Counted from the stretch's first letter, positions 1 through 12,553 are shown. The stretch is 64,000 nt of DNA from Catonia carolina (GCA_035578175.1 JAQMRL010000003.1:56404672-56468671); one strand, 5' to 3'. Program-made: numbers and translations. Notes: a model not told the origin generated them from the letters alone.

Positions 1-1343
1 GACGTTACCCCTAGACCAACCTGGTGGGTTAAAAATTTATTGAAATGCAAAATTTGAGAAGATTAATTTCAAAACCAACTCCGCTTTATAACTGTATTAT
101 ATAGTAACAACGAGAAACAGTTTGTTTGCTTCTTGTTTTGAAAAAGAATCCTTATAATATTAAAATTCTTAATATTCGAAGAAGATTATTGAGACTTTAA
201 TAAGACTTTATAGTCAAAGTTCTTTTAGAGTAAGTTCTATAAATAATCTTAAAAATTTAAGTAACTTCTAATGTCCAAGGATATATGAATGAATATTTTC
301 CATTTCTTGTCAATTAGGAGAATTCTTTAGTAAATTTTTTTTTTATTCTTCTGTGTGTTATAAAAAGTGTTAAAAAATAATAAAAAAAGAACTAATATGC
401 GTACTTTTTTACTTTAGTTTTAAAGTTTTACTAAAAAAAAAAAATATCTTCAAATTTATTTAGGTTGTTAAGTAACTTGAAAATTTTTTAAATAATTATT
501 TATTTTGTTTTTTTAGTTTGAGTAGATATCGACAAGGATTGTAATATTTAGTTGATAGTGTTGGTAGCAAAATGAAACACATGGTGAGTTATACAAGAAA
601 GCATTTGTTTTCATCTGGATGAGTGATTTTTGAGGCTTTTACGCAAGAGGTCTCAAAGCGATGAGCGATCGTTCTTATTCTAGCTAAAGCCGTGTGTATT
701 TTTGGACACTATTTTCGCTTAAATAATAATCTTTTGAAGTAACGGATAGACATAAGAACAATCATTTCTTTTTCCTCTCGCTTTTTGCCTACATTCGTTC
801 AGCCTCCGGATTTTAAATTTTACTTTACCTACCAGTATTCTTTTGATCCTTTCTCAATTCTCTTCTTATTAATACAGAAATTTTTTACGTCTCCGCAGTT
901 TGTCTTCTCCTTTTAAGTTTTTTAAATCTTTTCATGTTTTCCTTCACTCACACTCCTGCTTTTACCATTATCACTTTCATATTGTGACCGTTATTTTTAT
1001 TCATTATTCGCACTTTTTACTTTCATTTTATTCAATATGTTCTCCTTTGAACTTTTCAATCTTACTTTATCAAATTTTTAAACCTAACATTTAAGCTATA
1101 TTTTTAAACTGTTTTCTTCCGCATCTATTTATTTTATAACTATTCATTTACTTGGCTATTTTTAGTTTATCTTTTGTTTATTAATTCAAAGTATCTTAAA
1201 AAAATAATTTAATATCAAGATACTTGTCATCTACTACTACATACTTTTTCTAACTGAATATTTTAAACATGTGATGTTTCCAAGTGGGTCGATGATCTGG
1301 ATGGAGATTTTACTTTGTGTCTTATGATAATGTAATATTAAAA
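1..1343. other. AT-rich spacer, no gene seen
   Basis: AT-rich DNA with many homopolymer runs. A short open frame at 900-1094 is rich in Phe, Ser and His from T-rich sequence and resembles no family I know, so I do not call it. No repeat shared with the rest of the window was noticed. Confidence 0.6.
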
Positions 1344-1525
1344 GTTACCGTTCACCGTCTCCGTGTTGTAGTGACTAGCGAATTAGCTTACAAGGCGGAA
1401 GGTCCCGGGTTTGATTCCAGGCTAGTGTCTGAAAATTTTAACACGATAAAACCCACCGTTACAGTGCCAAAACCGACGGCAGTCGCTAATGAGAAAGGTG
1501 TCGATACGACTTTAAGCAAACTTAA
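1344..1525 (+). repeat. tRNA-derived SINE, family S2, copy 1
   Basis: The head resembles a tRNA: an A-box-like stretch (TGTAGTGACTAGCG) is followed by a B-box-like GGGTTTGATTCC. The tail reads TTTTAACACGATAAAACCCA and CACCGTTACAGTGCCAAAAC. The same head and tail recur at 39157-39320 and, more diverged, at 62322-62450. The tRNA-like head, tRNA-unrelated body and dispersed copies define a SINE. The open frame at 1317-1568 is an accident of this repeat. Copy 1 is diverged from copy 2 in the head and at the 3' end. Confidence 0.75.
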
Positions 1526-1860
1526 AAAAGCAACCGTTAGGGAGTCAGTTTTCGAAGCTTCAATTTAATGCATGTTTATTTGTTTTCTTAAACTTTTATT
1601 CTTCACTTCATTGAAGATATTTCAAAAGATGTAAGAAATTCATGTGAAAATTATGACGCATTTACTGGGTCTTTCAGTTTACAAATAGATCATGATAGAT
1701 GGAACATTGTTCCATGTGAGTAGACTGTAGAGTGTTTTTCTCCAGAAAATAAGATTTTTTAAAATTACATCTTCATCAATTTGTGTTATATTAATACTCT
1801 GTAATTTTATTAAAGATATTATAATCATATTATAAATTATATATTATAATTATATTGGTT
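1526..1860. other. AT-rich spacer
   Basis: AT-rich sequence with no gene or repeat recognised. Confidence 0.5.
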
Positions 1861-2259
1861 TGTTGTTTAGGTCAACAGCCAAAAGGCTGGTTTGAACCTA
1901 TAGAGGTTTTACTAAGTAAAACGAGGAATGAGGACGTTTACAAAATGGCCTTCCTCACTGAGAACAAAAATAGCCTATGGTTATCAGCATGCCAGGCCCT
2001 CCGAAAAGCATCTACTCTGTACCCTGCAAATGACACCTTCTCTTCATTCACCATAGGGTATAGCTGAATAATGAAATTCATTACTTTCAGAGAATATAAC
2101 TCTGACTATTGTCTTTTACACCTCTACCTCTTCTGTTCTTAAATAGTTCAGTCATATAATTGGCTGACCACGTGATAAGAAACAGAAAGAGGTTTTTGTA
2201 GCCCTGGAACTAGCAGATCGAGTGCAAATTATTTAACACTCCACCTGTCTGTCATGGGC
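1861..2259 (+). repeat. Dispersed repeat family A, copy 1
   Basis: A 399-bp repeat beginning TGTTGTTTAGGTCAACAGCC and ending near GTCTGTCATGGGC. Related copies lie at 8171-8546 (minus), 50716-51107 (plus) and 59293-59687 (plus). A small hairpin (CAGCCAAAAGGCTG) sits at the 5' end, followed by GGTTTGAACCT, which resembles a pol III B box. I saw no terminal inverted repeats, so a SINE-like or other non-autonomous retroelement fits best. The antisense strand has a frame of about 45 codons, opening Met-Asn-Phe-Ile, kept in register in all copies. The family name is unknown to me. Confidence 0.85.
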
Positions 2260-2825
2260 GTGAAGTTATGGCGCTGTTATGGGTATATATTGGTTAAGAA
2301 CACAATAACGCTGGATCCCTTTCAGTTTTAGATCAGATATCCAAGATGAACTTCAGAATTACGAGTAACAACCAATTAGAACCCGAACGATTTAGAGGTT
2401 CTAATATAATTATATTAAAAATTATTTATTAAATGTACAATAATTTTACTATATTTTTTACGATTCATAAAACTTAGTTTTGAATTTTGTGAATGTAATT
2501 TAATGTGCACGAATTAAATTATTCGAAAATAAATATTTTATATTTTATTACATGAGTAGGCTATGTTAAAAACTTAGCTTGTAAACAGTAACAAAAGATC
2601 TAAACTTTCGATTTTTTTATTTTAAAACTGTTTGTTATTAAATTTTTAATTTTGTTCATATAGTACAACAAAATTCTTACTAAAAAAAAGGTAGTAAAGA
2701 CATGTTTATGACAGAACGTACAGTAAGTGGTTATAAGACTTGTCAAGCTGTGGACATATTTGAGGTCTTACGATGGAATTCCAATATGAGGTCTCTGAGG
2801 TATCCCATCAGTTTTAATTAAGAAT
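2260..2825. other. AT-rich spacer
   Basis: No gene or shared repeat recognised. Confidence 0.5.
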
Positions 2826-3060
2826 GGTCTGGACATCAGGATACGACAGCCAAGCGTCGCGACGCTCGCGCATGCTCTTATATTAGTTGAACGTCAGTTG
2901 CAACTCCACCTTCGTTTCTGTCCGCAGTCGGCCCGCTGCTTTCATAGGAAACCGGCGTCAGTTTGGTTGTTCAACCATCGTGCGCGATGTTCCTCTTGTG
3001 AAATTTTAAAGTAAAGAAATTAAAATGATTTGAACGTTGTTATTCATACGGTGAGGAATA
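2826..3060 (+). promoter_or_regulatory. CpG-rich patch, possible promoter or non-coding first exon
   Basis: Against an AT-rich background this stretch is locally rich in GC and CpG (for example GCGTCGCGACGCTCGCGCAT near 2854-2873). It is followed about 180 bp downstream by ACGGTGAGG near 3049, which resembles a 5' splice site. This combination could mark a transcription start with a non-coding exon. It could equally be a fragment of an unrecognised transposon. No coding potential was seen. Confidence 0.2.
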
Positions 3061-3294
3061 TTTTAATTTGAAATTATAATCTAAAATATTTTGTGCTTTA
3101 GATAAAAAAGTTTTTGTATTTTTAAAAATAAAGTTTTCTTATTCTTTTTTCTCTTAACCAATAGAATAAATTTAACCATTATCATTGACTGATACGAACA
3201 AAATTACTTTTATTTTTGTTACTAAGATAATAAAGGAAACTTCAACAAAAAATCGTTAGTTCGTTTGTAAAAATCTTATCATAATTAGTTTCTT

Positions 3295-3425
3295 ATGTCT
3301 CGGTGGCTTAGTCGATAGGATACTGTTCTTCTGAACTGTGGGTGTCGCGTTCGATTCCCATCTGAGGAAGTACTATAAAATATACTTAACGTGTGGTAAT
3401 GAAACCCCACACTTTAAAAATATTT
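3295..3425 (+). repeat. tRNA-like sequence or SINE head, family S4
   Basis: Begins GTCTCGGTGGCTTAGTCG (A-box-like) and continues to GCGTTCGATTCCCATC (B-box-like), with about 35 nt between, the spacing of a tRNA. The acceptor and T stems pair poorly, so this is not a functional tRNA gene. The AT-rich tail ends with GTGTGGTAATGAAACCCCACAC, itself an imperfect inverted repeat. It is the only copy in the window, so it may be a tRNA pseudogene rather than a SINE. Confidence 0.45.
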
Positions 3426-3440
3426 TTAAACATATATTGG

Positions 3441-6400
3441 TAGTGATCACCAAACTGTATTAATCAATAGATTACAAAAAAAGAATGAAGTTAAACTTTT
3501 TGGGTTTTCGGGTCGTTTAAAATGAAATATCGAGTAAATTATTTACTGCAAATCTTACTAATATTATTAGTTATGTATTTTTAATATATTTTATAAGTTT
3601 TTCTTTGGTGTGGAAGTCATTATATTATATTTTTCACGAATCCCAGTGTCAAAATGAAAGAAAAATCTATAATGGATAAACAATATTTCTATTGAACAGC
3701 GGTTTAATTGATTTAAATTATTTTATGAAATTTTGTGTTAACACCCGTAATTAATGTTTTTTGCTGATATTGTTTTAAATTCTACAAAAATTTTAAAAAC
3801 CATTTAATAAACTGCGTCAGGATTGAAAATTGTAAATTTAGAACTAAGCCGTTAAAAATAATTTTCCGTAGTCGAATGACTAAAGAGCGTTAAAGTTAAG
3901 CAGTAAAAATAAATTCATATACTATTTTACATATTTATCAGCCAATAAAATTGTACAGTCTAAATCTCACGCAATCGAAAATTGCAGCATCACAAATTCA
4001 AATTTACAATATAAACTACTCGACTGACATACCATTCTATTGTGAAGGTTTTTTAAATTTAAATTTTACGTCACACATGAGAATGTTAATTTATTGTAAT
4101 TAAAATCTCGTAAAAATTATGCAAATGAATATAAATTGTTTAAGCTAAACGTTTTTAACGATTTGTCTGGAAAGTTTTACAGATTTAATATATTCAAAGA
4201 AAACCATACAAAAATAAACTGTTTGAAATTTAACATTCCTATTACGAGTTCATATATAAAAAACAACATTAATTTTAGTTTTTTTATAATACATAAAAAA
4301 TCTTTTTGCCATTTTCATTCTTGTTTAAGATATTGATTTTCTCTAACACCAATCTGTTTGTAAACGTCAGCAATAATTTTTGCCTTACCACACAAACTTG
4401 AGTTCTGACGTTCAAACTTGTTCCAGCACTCTTGGTTTACCTCAGTCATAACTTGAAGATAACTTCACCAGAAACTTTGTGTCTTAATATTGTTAAATAG
4501 TATTCTTATCATCAATTATGATTATTGGTAAAGTTTATTAACCTTTAATTTCTGCTATAATGCCTGCATGTAACAATACAATCTGTTCCAAAATGGATAA
4601 TAAGTAACTGTAGGTATTAAGGGATATGTGAAAACTAAAATTTTTTGCATATCCGGTTTTATGCACATTATTAAAATTCAGAATTTTCTGCATCCAATGA
4701 TGTGCAATTTGTTGGGGTTTTGCAATTTTTAACCAAAAAAATTAAAAATATGTTAAACCCTCACGTCATTTACTAAACGTTATCAGTTTGCATAAACACA
4801 TCTATTTTTTGAATGATAAATGATAAACTCATAACTTTTTTTTGTTTTAAAACTTTAAGTCTGCATTAGATCCTCTGTAAATGTAAAAGTTGAGAAATTT
4901 CCAGATAATGATCCTGGAATATATTAGAGGTAACATTTTGTAGTAATTATAATGTGTTTTCTTTTCGCTTTTTCTTATTTCCCGTAAACAGCAATTTGTG
5001 ACACATAGGGAACGTTTTGTCTGCCAAATGTGAACAGATTTTAATGAAATTTTTGCACAGCCTTTTATACCATAATTTAAATCTACTGAGTTATTATTAC
5101 ATTAAAAAATGTGTTTAAATATTTATTTTTTACTTAAATAGGCAAAAACTTATGCTTTTCAAAAGTGGTAATTTTTCAAGAATAATTTTCTTATCTTCCT
5201 ATATATATATATATATACAGATGCTACTAATTCTGTGAGTGTAGGATAGCCTGAAAAGTAACCACAAAAAAATTGAACAGGATAACTGTAGTAGTTTTTG
5301 AAAAAATGTTCCTTACATTAACATTACGGAGGTAGGCATTCCGGGTCCCCTTAACAAACAGAGACATGTTGTGTTCAGTTATACATAATATATTTACAGA
5401 TAACTTAAAAGACAATGAACTAATATGAAAGTACTAATTTAATTTAAAATTATTGACAAATTTATTTTATAATTAAAATCTTAAAAACAATTTGCATTGG
5501 CTTAAGCCTATAAGGAAAACATTTACCAACTTTAATGGTAAATGTAGGCCTAGAAAGTACTAATTCTTATGATTAATTGTATTTAATTTCTAAAAAAATA
5601 TTTTAAAATATAATCTTGTTAATTTTGTTGACTGGATCAATAAGTTGATTCCGGTATATTTTATCTTTTTAGTCTAATGAATTTTGAAATAGAGCTTTCG
5701 GGTATCTACCGCTAAATTATTTTGATGGTTGTTCTTTGAGGTTTTTGGTAAATGAATAAATTACTTAAATACGAATTATTATTAAAAATAATAGATCGAT
5801 TTTAAATATGTTAAACAAGCGTTTTATTAAAACTAGTGAAACGATGACGTAGTAGACTAAAATACAATAAATACGGTATATACTCGTACATTTTAAAATA
5901 AAGTCGTAAAATGTTTTGGGCTGCCATATTTTTCATTTTACGTTATTGTATAACTTTTTTCTGAAAATGAATGCTAGAAACCATTAATCACCATTTCAAA
6001 GGATGTTAAAAATTAAATGTTTTTTTAATGTTGAAATGTCCTGGGAAAATGGCTTAATTTTTGAATGTACGACTGTGGTTGTCTTGAATGATAAGATTCA
6101 AAAAGGAAAGTTTCTCACATTCATTGTATTGACTGCCCGTTTAGATTTAAGATTTATGGTAGATTTTCGATTTCTTTTTGTTAACTTCATTCAGGAGACT
6201 CCGAAAAGGTAGTATCGGACATGTCAAGGTAAACAACTACTGATAAGCCTAAATATTAACAGCATGTTAAATTCATTACTTACCAATTCATTTATCACAT
6301 TTTTATTACTATTACTTGCTTGCTTTAATAAACGTGTCATCTGACAATTTTTTACCAAATATTACACAATTTTTACCTCAACGTTTACTTAGAAAATTAT

Positions 6401-7161
6401 TTTTAAAAGAAAATAACTAGAAAATAATTATTAACTATTAATTATTAGACAAGAATTATTGTATACTATAAGATGTTTTTTGAATCAAATATTTTTTATA
6501 GTTTTTTAACAAAAATACAGATTACTACAAATTTTGAGAACTTATGGTAATCGATCATTAGAAAGTTATTTTTTTAAATAATAATATTAATTTATTTCAG
6601 TTTTAAAACTTAAATATGTTTAAAATTTAGATTAGGTGTCAGTAAACACGTCATGTTCAACTGAAATGCTTAATTTGTGAATATATTTTGAACTTTTATA
6701 ACGGTTTTCACAACTGTACATCTGTACAACTATTAGTAAATGATTGAGTAATTGCATAATGTACAGGGCAAAAATATTTAAGACTCATTGGATCACAGTT
6801 TCTAATTTTTTTTAATAGATTAAAACCGGCCTAAAAGACCAACGTTTAATTTTTCGTTCATATTATCTTAAAAAACTAAAAGCTTAAATCATATAATCTA
6901 TTTAACAATGTTTTGTACCTTAACACTAAAATGTAAAACAATTCACTACTTTTTACACTTCATACTACTCTGCTTTAGCACATCACACTTTACTGTTACA
7001 CTAGTTCGAAGGGCTTCTCCCTCTTAAGGAATCTAGGAACATTTTCATTATTAAGAAGTTGAATTGTATCAGGATTGATGTGGCCAGTTGTAATGATTGC
7101 AATTTACATAAAAAAATTAAAATAACTGAAAAATTTATTTAAAAATATTGTTAATTTTTTT
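3441..7161. other. AT-rich spacer with a TA microsatellite
   Basis: A long stretch with no recognisable gene. A (TA)n run lies at 5200-5217. Short open frames at 4136-4336, 5227-5415 (minus) and 6003-6212 show no family motifs. The 4.6-5.2 kb part contains phrases such as ATGAAATTTTTGCACAG that recall the dispersed repeat at 18.4-19.2 kb, but I could not align them convincingly. Confidence 0.5.
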
Positions 7162-7270
7162 TACGTTCGACTGTAATACACATTAGGGTTAATGCAGCTG
7201 GTGAAGGGTAATAGACCTTACCGCGTATCGAACTCGGTACCACCAGCCTAGAAGCTACTTGTGTGACCTA
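7162..7270 (-). repeat. tRNA-derived SINE, family S1, diverged copy
   Basis: Read on the minus strand, a tRNA-like head with a B-box remnant (CGAGTTCGATACGCGG) is followed by a tail matching the family S1 tail (CTGCATTAACCCTAATGTG, then CAGTCGAACGT). The order matches the clearer copy at 36401-36556. It is strongly diverged and the 5' end is hard to place. Confidence 0.55.
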
Positions 7271-7929
7271 CTTTAATATAACAAAAAGATAAAAACTTAC
7301 TTAAATTATTTTTTTAAAAAGGAAAATCGCAAAATTTTTAGACTCATTTTTAAACGAAATGACAAACGGATTTTCTCAATTAGAAGGTTTCTTCGAAATT
7401 TCGGGGGGTCAGATTTTTTTCGTTGTAATTTATAGCTCATGAAGTAATGGAATAGGCCTATTAGTTTTTGATTATTGAATTAAATACTTTTTTTATTGAT
7501 AATGATTGGCACATTTGTAATTAATTTCCTATTGTTAAAATATATTTTCTTTACTGTTCTAGTTTTGTATAAACAATAATATAGTTACGTACTTCCGTTT
7601 CTATTATAGTTAATGCATCTTGATAATGTGCTCTCTTGACCTTGAAGTTCAAAGAACCTTCATAAACAATATTAAAAGAAAACAAATAGAATGTAGCAGT
7701 AGTTAAAATTTCAATAACATTAAATAATTTTAAATATTACTGCTTATTTCCTAGTTATCGTAGTACCTGCATTTAAAAATCTAACTTATAACAGACAATT
7801 AACCGCTAACTCAGTACCAGGAATGTATTATTAATCCATTTAAAAACATAAAATTAGTCTACGCATTTTTTGTAAAATGTATTTTATTTTTAATCAAACA
7901 AAGTAAATCTGTTGAAATAAATTTTAAAA
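7271..7929. other. AT-rich spacer
   Basis: No gene or repeat recognised. Confidence 0.5.
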
Positions 7930-8110
7930 CCTATTCGGACATAATGGGATACAACGTTTGGGTATTTCTACGAACTCCAACTTCGAAGTTTTAATACAAT
8001 TCCAGCCAAAAACTATCAGAAACATTTTTAACATAAACAAAAAATAAATATACAGCAACACAACATAAGCAACAAATTCGTCTTTGGAGATCTCGTTATA
8101 AAGATAATAA
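7930..8110. repeat. Dispersed repeat F, copy 1
   Basis: This matches 35345-35500 with substitutions and small indels. Shared words include GGGTATTTCT and CAAAAACTATCAGAA, followed in both by a GCAACAAATTC segment. The type of element is not evident. The minus-strand open frame at 7924-8178 overlaps it and is not called as a gene. Confidence 0.55.
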
Positions 8111-8170
8111 TAACAAGAAGAAATTTCAGAACTTAGTGTGAAATATTTGAATAAACTACAAACATAACAC

Positions 8171-8546
8171 CTGCCCATAAAAAATTAAGTGCACTTGATC
8201 TGCTGGTTCCAGGGCTTCGAAAAACATTTCTGTTTCTTATCACTTAATCAGCCAAATTATATGACTGAGCTATTTAAGAAAAGAAGAGGTAGAGGTGTAA
8301 AAGACACTAGTCAGAGTTATCTGCTCTGAAAGTAATGAATTTCATTATACAGCCAGACCTTGTTGTGAATGAAATGAAAGTGTCATTTTCTGGGTGTAAA
8401 ATAGATGCTTTTCGGACGGCCAGGCACGCTGATAAGCATACTTTTTCACTCAGTGAGGAAGGCGTTGTAAACCACCTCACTCCTCGTTTTAGTTAGTAAA
8501 GCCTCTAGTGATTCAAATCAGCGCTTCGGCTGTTGACCTAAACAAC
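8171..8546 (-). repeat. Dispersed repeat family A, copy 2
   Basis: Reverse-oriented copy of the repeat at 1861-2259, beginning (minus strand) near GTTGTTTAGGTCAACAGC at 8546 and ending CTATGGGCAG-like near 8171. The plus strand here carries the antisense frame of the family, starting at the ATG near 8336 (Met-Asn-Phe-Ile-Ile-Gln-Pro) and open for more than 45 codons. Confidence 0.85.
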
Positions 8547-9459
8547 ACAACACAAACATAAAAATTTACTACCACTCAATTTATTATACAACAGTGGAAA
8601 TAAAAATTCAATGTTAAAACGTTTGAAGTTTTTGGATTGCCTTGCTGGGTTTGCTAGCTTGCTTTGGATTACTGTAATTAAAATTTAGCAAAATACTCTT
8701 TGTATTTTTCTTAATTTTTTGTTTCATTTTATTTTTATCGTAAATTTCACGATGGTCAAAGATCGGTATATGTTTAATTTCATTTTGTTTTACTGTCTTT
8801 CCCATATCGATTACTTATTTCTCATTGTTGAATAGATTGTAATGTAAAATAGTAAGCAAAAATATCTAAACGTAATGTTTTCGTGTCGTAAGTCAGTAAA
8901 TTATTGTAGAGAGTGTTTTTTGTAGTCTTATCGACGGGAAAAAATTAATGACTACTTTAGATTCGGAATGTATTGATGGAGTATAAAATTACTGGTGTAT
9001 TCAGACATAAACCTAAAACCTGACCTGAGATTTTAGTCTTGTTAATCTAGTATTATACTTTACCGAATGAGCCACCGAAGTCAACGGAAAATTAATCAAG
9101 GTCAGGCATTCCAAGCAAATTCTTGGTCAGTCCTCCACCTTTTGCGTTATTGCAGTAATATAACCTTCCAAAAACCCTATCTTAAAATTTGAGATGTCTT
9201 AATATATAATATTAATTACGTGTCAATAAAAATATAAGAGTATTTATTATACTGTTTAATTTTTTTAATATTTTTTGTACTAAATTTTATGTAGTTTGTT
9301 GTTTAAATTAGCAATTAAATAAATATTTATTTTACAGTTAAGATGAATTGTTGTAATGAACTCATCGTGAAAAAGAAAAGCAAATACTTTTTTGTTTTTA
9401 TTATCTAATCAGCAAAATTGAAATATAGCCTTTCATACAAAATCCTTTCACCGTTTCGC
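8547..9459. other. AT-rich spacer
   Basis: No gene recognised. A minus-strand open frame at 8614-8805 is Lys/Asn-rich from A-rich sequence and is not supported as a gene. Confidence 0.5.
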
Positions 9460-9580
9460 CGGGGTCCCGGGTTCGATTCCGGTCAGGTTTGGCATTTTTT
9501 CATCACTCTTCTTCATTTGTCATCCTTCTCACTGTCTGCATCAGTAGTAATTGCAAAACAGCCATAAAACAGAGGTAAAA
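9460..9580 (+). repeat. tRNA-derived SINE, family S1, 5'-truncated
   Basis: Begins inside the tRNA-like head, with GGTCCCGGGTTCGATTCC as B box. It runs through GGTCAGGTTTGGCATTTTTT and ends after GTAATTGCAAAACAGCC. This aligns with the minus-strand copy at 36401-36556 but lacks the A-box half, as expected of an incomplete retrotransposition. Confidence 0.75.
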
Positions 9581-9717
9581 ATCATACAAAAACGCGAGAA
9601 ATGAGCAAAAAAGTTAAGACAGAATACATAAAATACAACATTTTTGTTTATTTCATAATAAATATTACAGATAACTTTAGAATTATGACTACTATTTCTA
9701 CTGTTTTTGTTAACTAA

Positions 9718-9927
9718 AAATAAAATAATTTTTTTTTATTCCTAATTTGTGTACGTTGCAATCTGTTCAATTCAGAACAATAAGCAACCCCATGGCCCAA
9801 TGAGATGAGGATGATGTGTATGACGTGTAAATGAGATGTAGTCTTGTACAGACCCAGGCCGACCATTCCTGAGAGAGTATGGTTAATTGAACCCCAACCA
9901 ACAAAGTACACCGGTAACCACTGTCTA
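9718..9927 (-). repeat. SINE family S3, 5'-truncated copy
   Basis: Minus-strand sequence matches the body of the family S3 copies at 57621-57942 and 12087-12400, with shared words such as GTTACCGGTGTAC and TCGGCCTGGGTCTGTACAAG. The tRNA-like head is missing. The 3' end ends in an A-rich tail (the T-run at about 9729-9737 on the plus strand). The minus open frame at 9714-9911 is part of the repeat. Confidence 0.8.
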
Positions 9928-10454
9928 TAAAATAATAATTTTTAAAATAATTATTAACAATAAAATCAAATTCTGTAAAGTTAAAGAATTAATTAAAATC
10001 AAATCATCTGATATTTAAGTCTAAGACATCGTACCTGTTAAGTCTTTCAAAAGGATAGTCGTATTTTTCAGTAAGTTTATCGTGTAATAATTCGGATGTC
10101 CGTTCAGTCTTTGTTCGTGTGCTCTGCTGAGCCGGGTAAATAAAACATAAATCGGACTTTTATTGACTAAGTACCAAATATTTATTAGTTGTGTATAAGT
10201 TAGTAAATATTTAGTAAGTGATAAATAAATGGTTTCCCTGATTATGGTTTCTCTTACTGAGCACACCAAATGAATGAATGGTCAGCCCTTCATTAGCGTT
10301 TGTGTATTAGCATAACCTTCCCCATCACTACCCAAAATTTAAAATTTTATATGAATAATATGTATTATTTTACTTGAAAATTTATTTATTTAATGTATTA
10401 GGAATCTGTAAATTTGTGTATTTGAAAAAAATAATTTTCTTTTGAATTGCGAAA
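9928..10454. other. AT-rich spacer
   Basis: No gene recognised. The minus-strand frames at 10021-10269 and 10398-10592 show no family motifs; the second partly overlaps the Jockey relic on the other strand. Confidence 0.5.
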
Positions 10455-10940
10455 TTTGTGGACGACACGGTCCTCTTGACAGTGGATGCAAATTAAGTCG
10501 AATCGACAACCAGAGTTCAGCAAGCACGCGATCCAATATGTTAGTGGACTAAAAAGTGGAGAATATAACTGAACGAGAGAAAATCTGTTCATACAAATTT
10601 ACCTAGTAAAATATTGTAGATCCTTTATCAGTCACCATAAATAAAACATTATACCATATGCGAACACAGCAAAATATTTAGGAACGGCTTCGGATGCAAA
10701 ACTGAAATGGTAGGAGCACATTAAGATAAGAATAGCTGAGGTGGACATATCTTTACCTCATGTAAAGGAAACTATATTGGTTATTGGGAATTCAGTCACA
10801 GCTGCCTCTTTAAATAAAGTAGCAGTCTGTAATCTATGGATTAAAATTTTTAGGCAGTGCAAAATTAAGCAACCAAAGAAGAATTCATATTTTCCAATCC
10901 AGTGCCTTTGTTTACCACATATTCAACCTACTACGTATTA
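10455..10940 (+). pseudogene. Jockey-like LINE reverse transcriptase, degraded fragment
   Basis: Translation across several frames gives, in order, Phe-Val-Asp-Asp-Thr (the YADD-type catalytic box, 10455-10469), a segment ending near Leu-Asn-Glu-Arg-Lys-Ser-Val, then Tyr-Ala-Asn-Thr-Ala-Lys-Tyr-Leu-Gly followed by Asp-Ala-Lys-Leu-Lys-Trp (about 10660-10710). Near 10825-10890 there is a thumb-like stretch (Ile-Tyr-Gly-Leu-Lys, Gly-Ser-Ala-Lys-Leu-Ser-Asn). This is the palm-to-thumb order of Jockey-clade reverse transcriptases. Stops and frameshifts make it non-functional. The open frame at 10741-10941 is out of register with the RT reading for part of its length. Confidence 0.75.
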
Positions 10941-11585
10941 AATTTGACTTTACATAATGACCTAAACATCTCATTCATAATGGACACTGCTAAATACTAA
11001 CTACACCAAATTTTTCAACAAATAACATCATAAAAATCTGTTAATTCAAGATTCATATACCGAAGATTAAAAAGAAGGATGGAGTAGAGACCTCTTAATG
11101 TGATCAAAAGAAAGTTATTTTTCAAAACGTATAATACGTTCTTTTTCAATCTTGAACGTGTAGATTTTACGTTGTTTTTTTTATATATCATTTTTCATAA
11201 AAGTGTGTTTCTTAAATAGCTACTATTTATCTTTACCGTTTTTGTGAAGAGTAAAACTGACTTAATGGACTCTAGTTTAAATATTTATACGTCGTCATTT
11301 TTGTATTGGTTTTTGTTTTTGCAAAAGTTGTAAAATTCATCTCATCCGTCTTGTTAAAAAATACATTACAACGTCCATTTTGGTTTCAATTGAGCTGTTT
11401 CATTCGGTCTTAAATATTCCCTTTAAAAAGACTAGGTGTGCTTTATAAGTAGATAGTACTTATTAGTAAGTGGAAGTGTATTTATTTCATTTTTAAAATT
11501 TTGAATATTGTACGAGTATTACGATGCCTATAAAAATCATAACTTGTGCGTAGGTAATATAGCTACGTTATTTTTTTAAGCACTC
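10941..11585. other. AT-rich spacer
   Basis: No gene recognised. Confidence 0.5.
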
Positions 11586-11935
11586 AACATATTTAGGCTG
11601 CAATCTTTAAAATATACATTTTCACCACGAAAGCAAAGCCTCCAAGAATTTTAGCAGACCTGTCACTTACTGTATCTTGTAGAGCACAGAAAATGTCCAA
11701 ATTGGAGCAATTTTAAAAAAATATACGAGTATTTTTGAGAAAAAAGCAAACATGTTAAAAAATGTAAACTACTACTTCAGTTAACCGATTTTGATGAAAA
11801 TGTTTGTCGGGTTCTCTTATAGTACATAACTTAGTTTCAAGTTCAACTTTTTACAATATTCCGCTTGTGTGCAGATAATTATAAAATATGACATTACACA
11901 CACACACACACACCCACACCAATTGGTAAAAACAT
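11586..11935 (-). repeat. Dispersed repeat E, partial copy
   Basis: The minus strand aligns with 18418-18760. Both begin with a (TG)n run and share AACATTTTCATCAAAATCGG, GAAGTAGTAGTTTA and a GCTCTACAAGATA stretch. The CA microsatellite at 11896-11911 is the start of this element. The element type is not evident; no coding sequence was seen. Confidence 0.7.
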
Positions 11936-12086
11936 GTTTTTTGGGTTCAGAGGACCTGAAAATGTAAATTTTCGGTGAACTTCGTGTTCAACTGCATATA
12001 TCTGACTAATGCATTTTATTTGTTCTTTTCTGATTCAATACTGTACTGGTGTTGTGTACTTTAAAATAAAACTGTTATTACGTTTC

Positions 12087-12400
12087 AACTCACTAGGTTG
12101 GTCAAGTGGTAAAGTCGTCGCCGTGAGTCACCTGTTTAACAGCTGATTTTCGGAGACGTAGGTTCCATGTTCAAATCCTAATATCGTCAGTTGCTTTTAT
12201 GTGGATTTGAATACTAGTCAGTGTTACCGGTGTACTCTAATGCTTGAGATTCAATTAACTATACTTTCTCAGGAATGGTCGGCTTGAGACTGTACAGGAT
12301 TACGCTTTATTTACATATCATACATACCATTCTCATCTCATTAGGTCTTTGGGTTGCTTATTTTTCTTAAATCGAGCAGATTACAACGTATACAAATTAA
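12087..12400 (+). repeat. tRNA-derived SINE, family S3, full copy
   Basis: The head has an A-box-like GGTTGGTCAAGTGGTAAAG and a B-box-like ATGTTCAAATCCTA. The body is shared with 57621-57942 (plus) and 9718-9927 (minus), including CTTATTTTTCTTAAAT and ATTACAACGTATACAAATTA at the 3' end. Length is about 310 bp. Confidence 0.85.
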
Positions 12401-12553
12401 CGATAAAAATATATTGCGTTTCAAACGACGGAGAATTCTTAGAAATACTATTCTCAGAACTCCAGAAACAGCTGAACATGCTTTTTTGTTGTGGTTATTG
12501 CTTGTAAAATGGCCTATACTATTATAAGTCATGTCAGTGACAGTTAAATAGAA

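Noticed and set aside
1317..1568. 83-codon protein on plus strand
   Set aside because: Lies across a SINE (family S2) whose other copies do not keep the frame.
3295..3370. Functional tRNA gene on plus strand
   Set aside because: Acceptor and T stems pair poorly.
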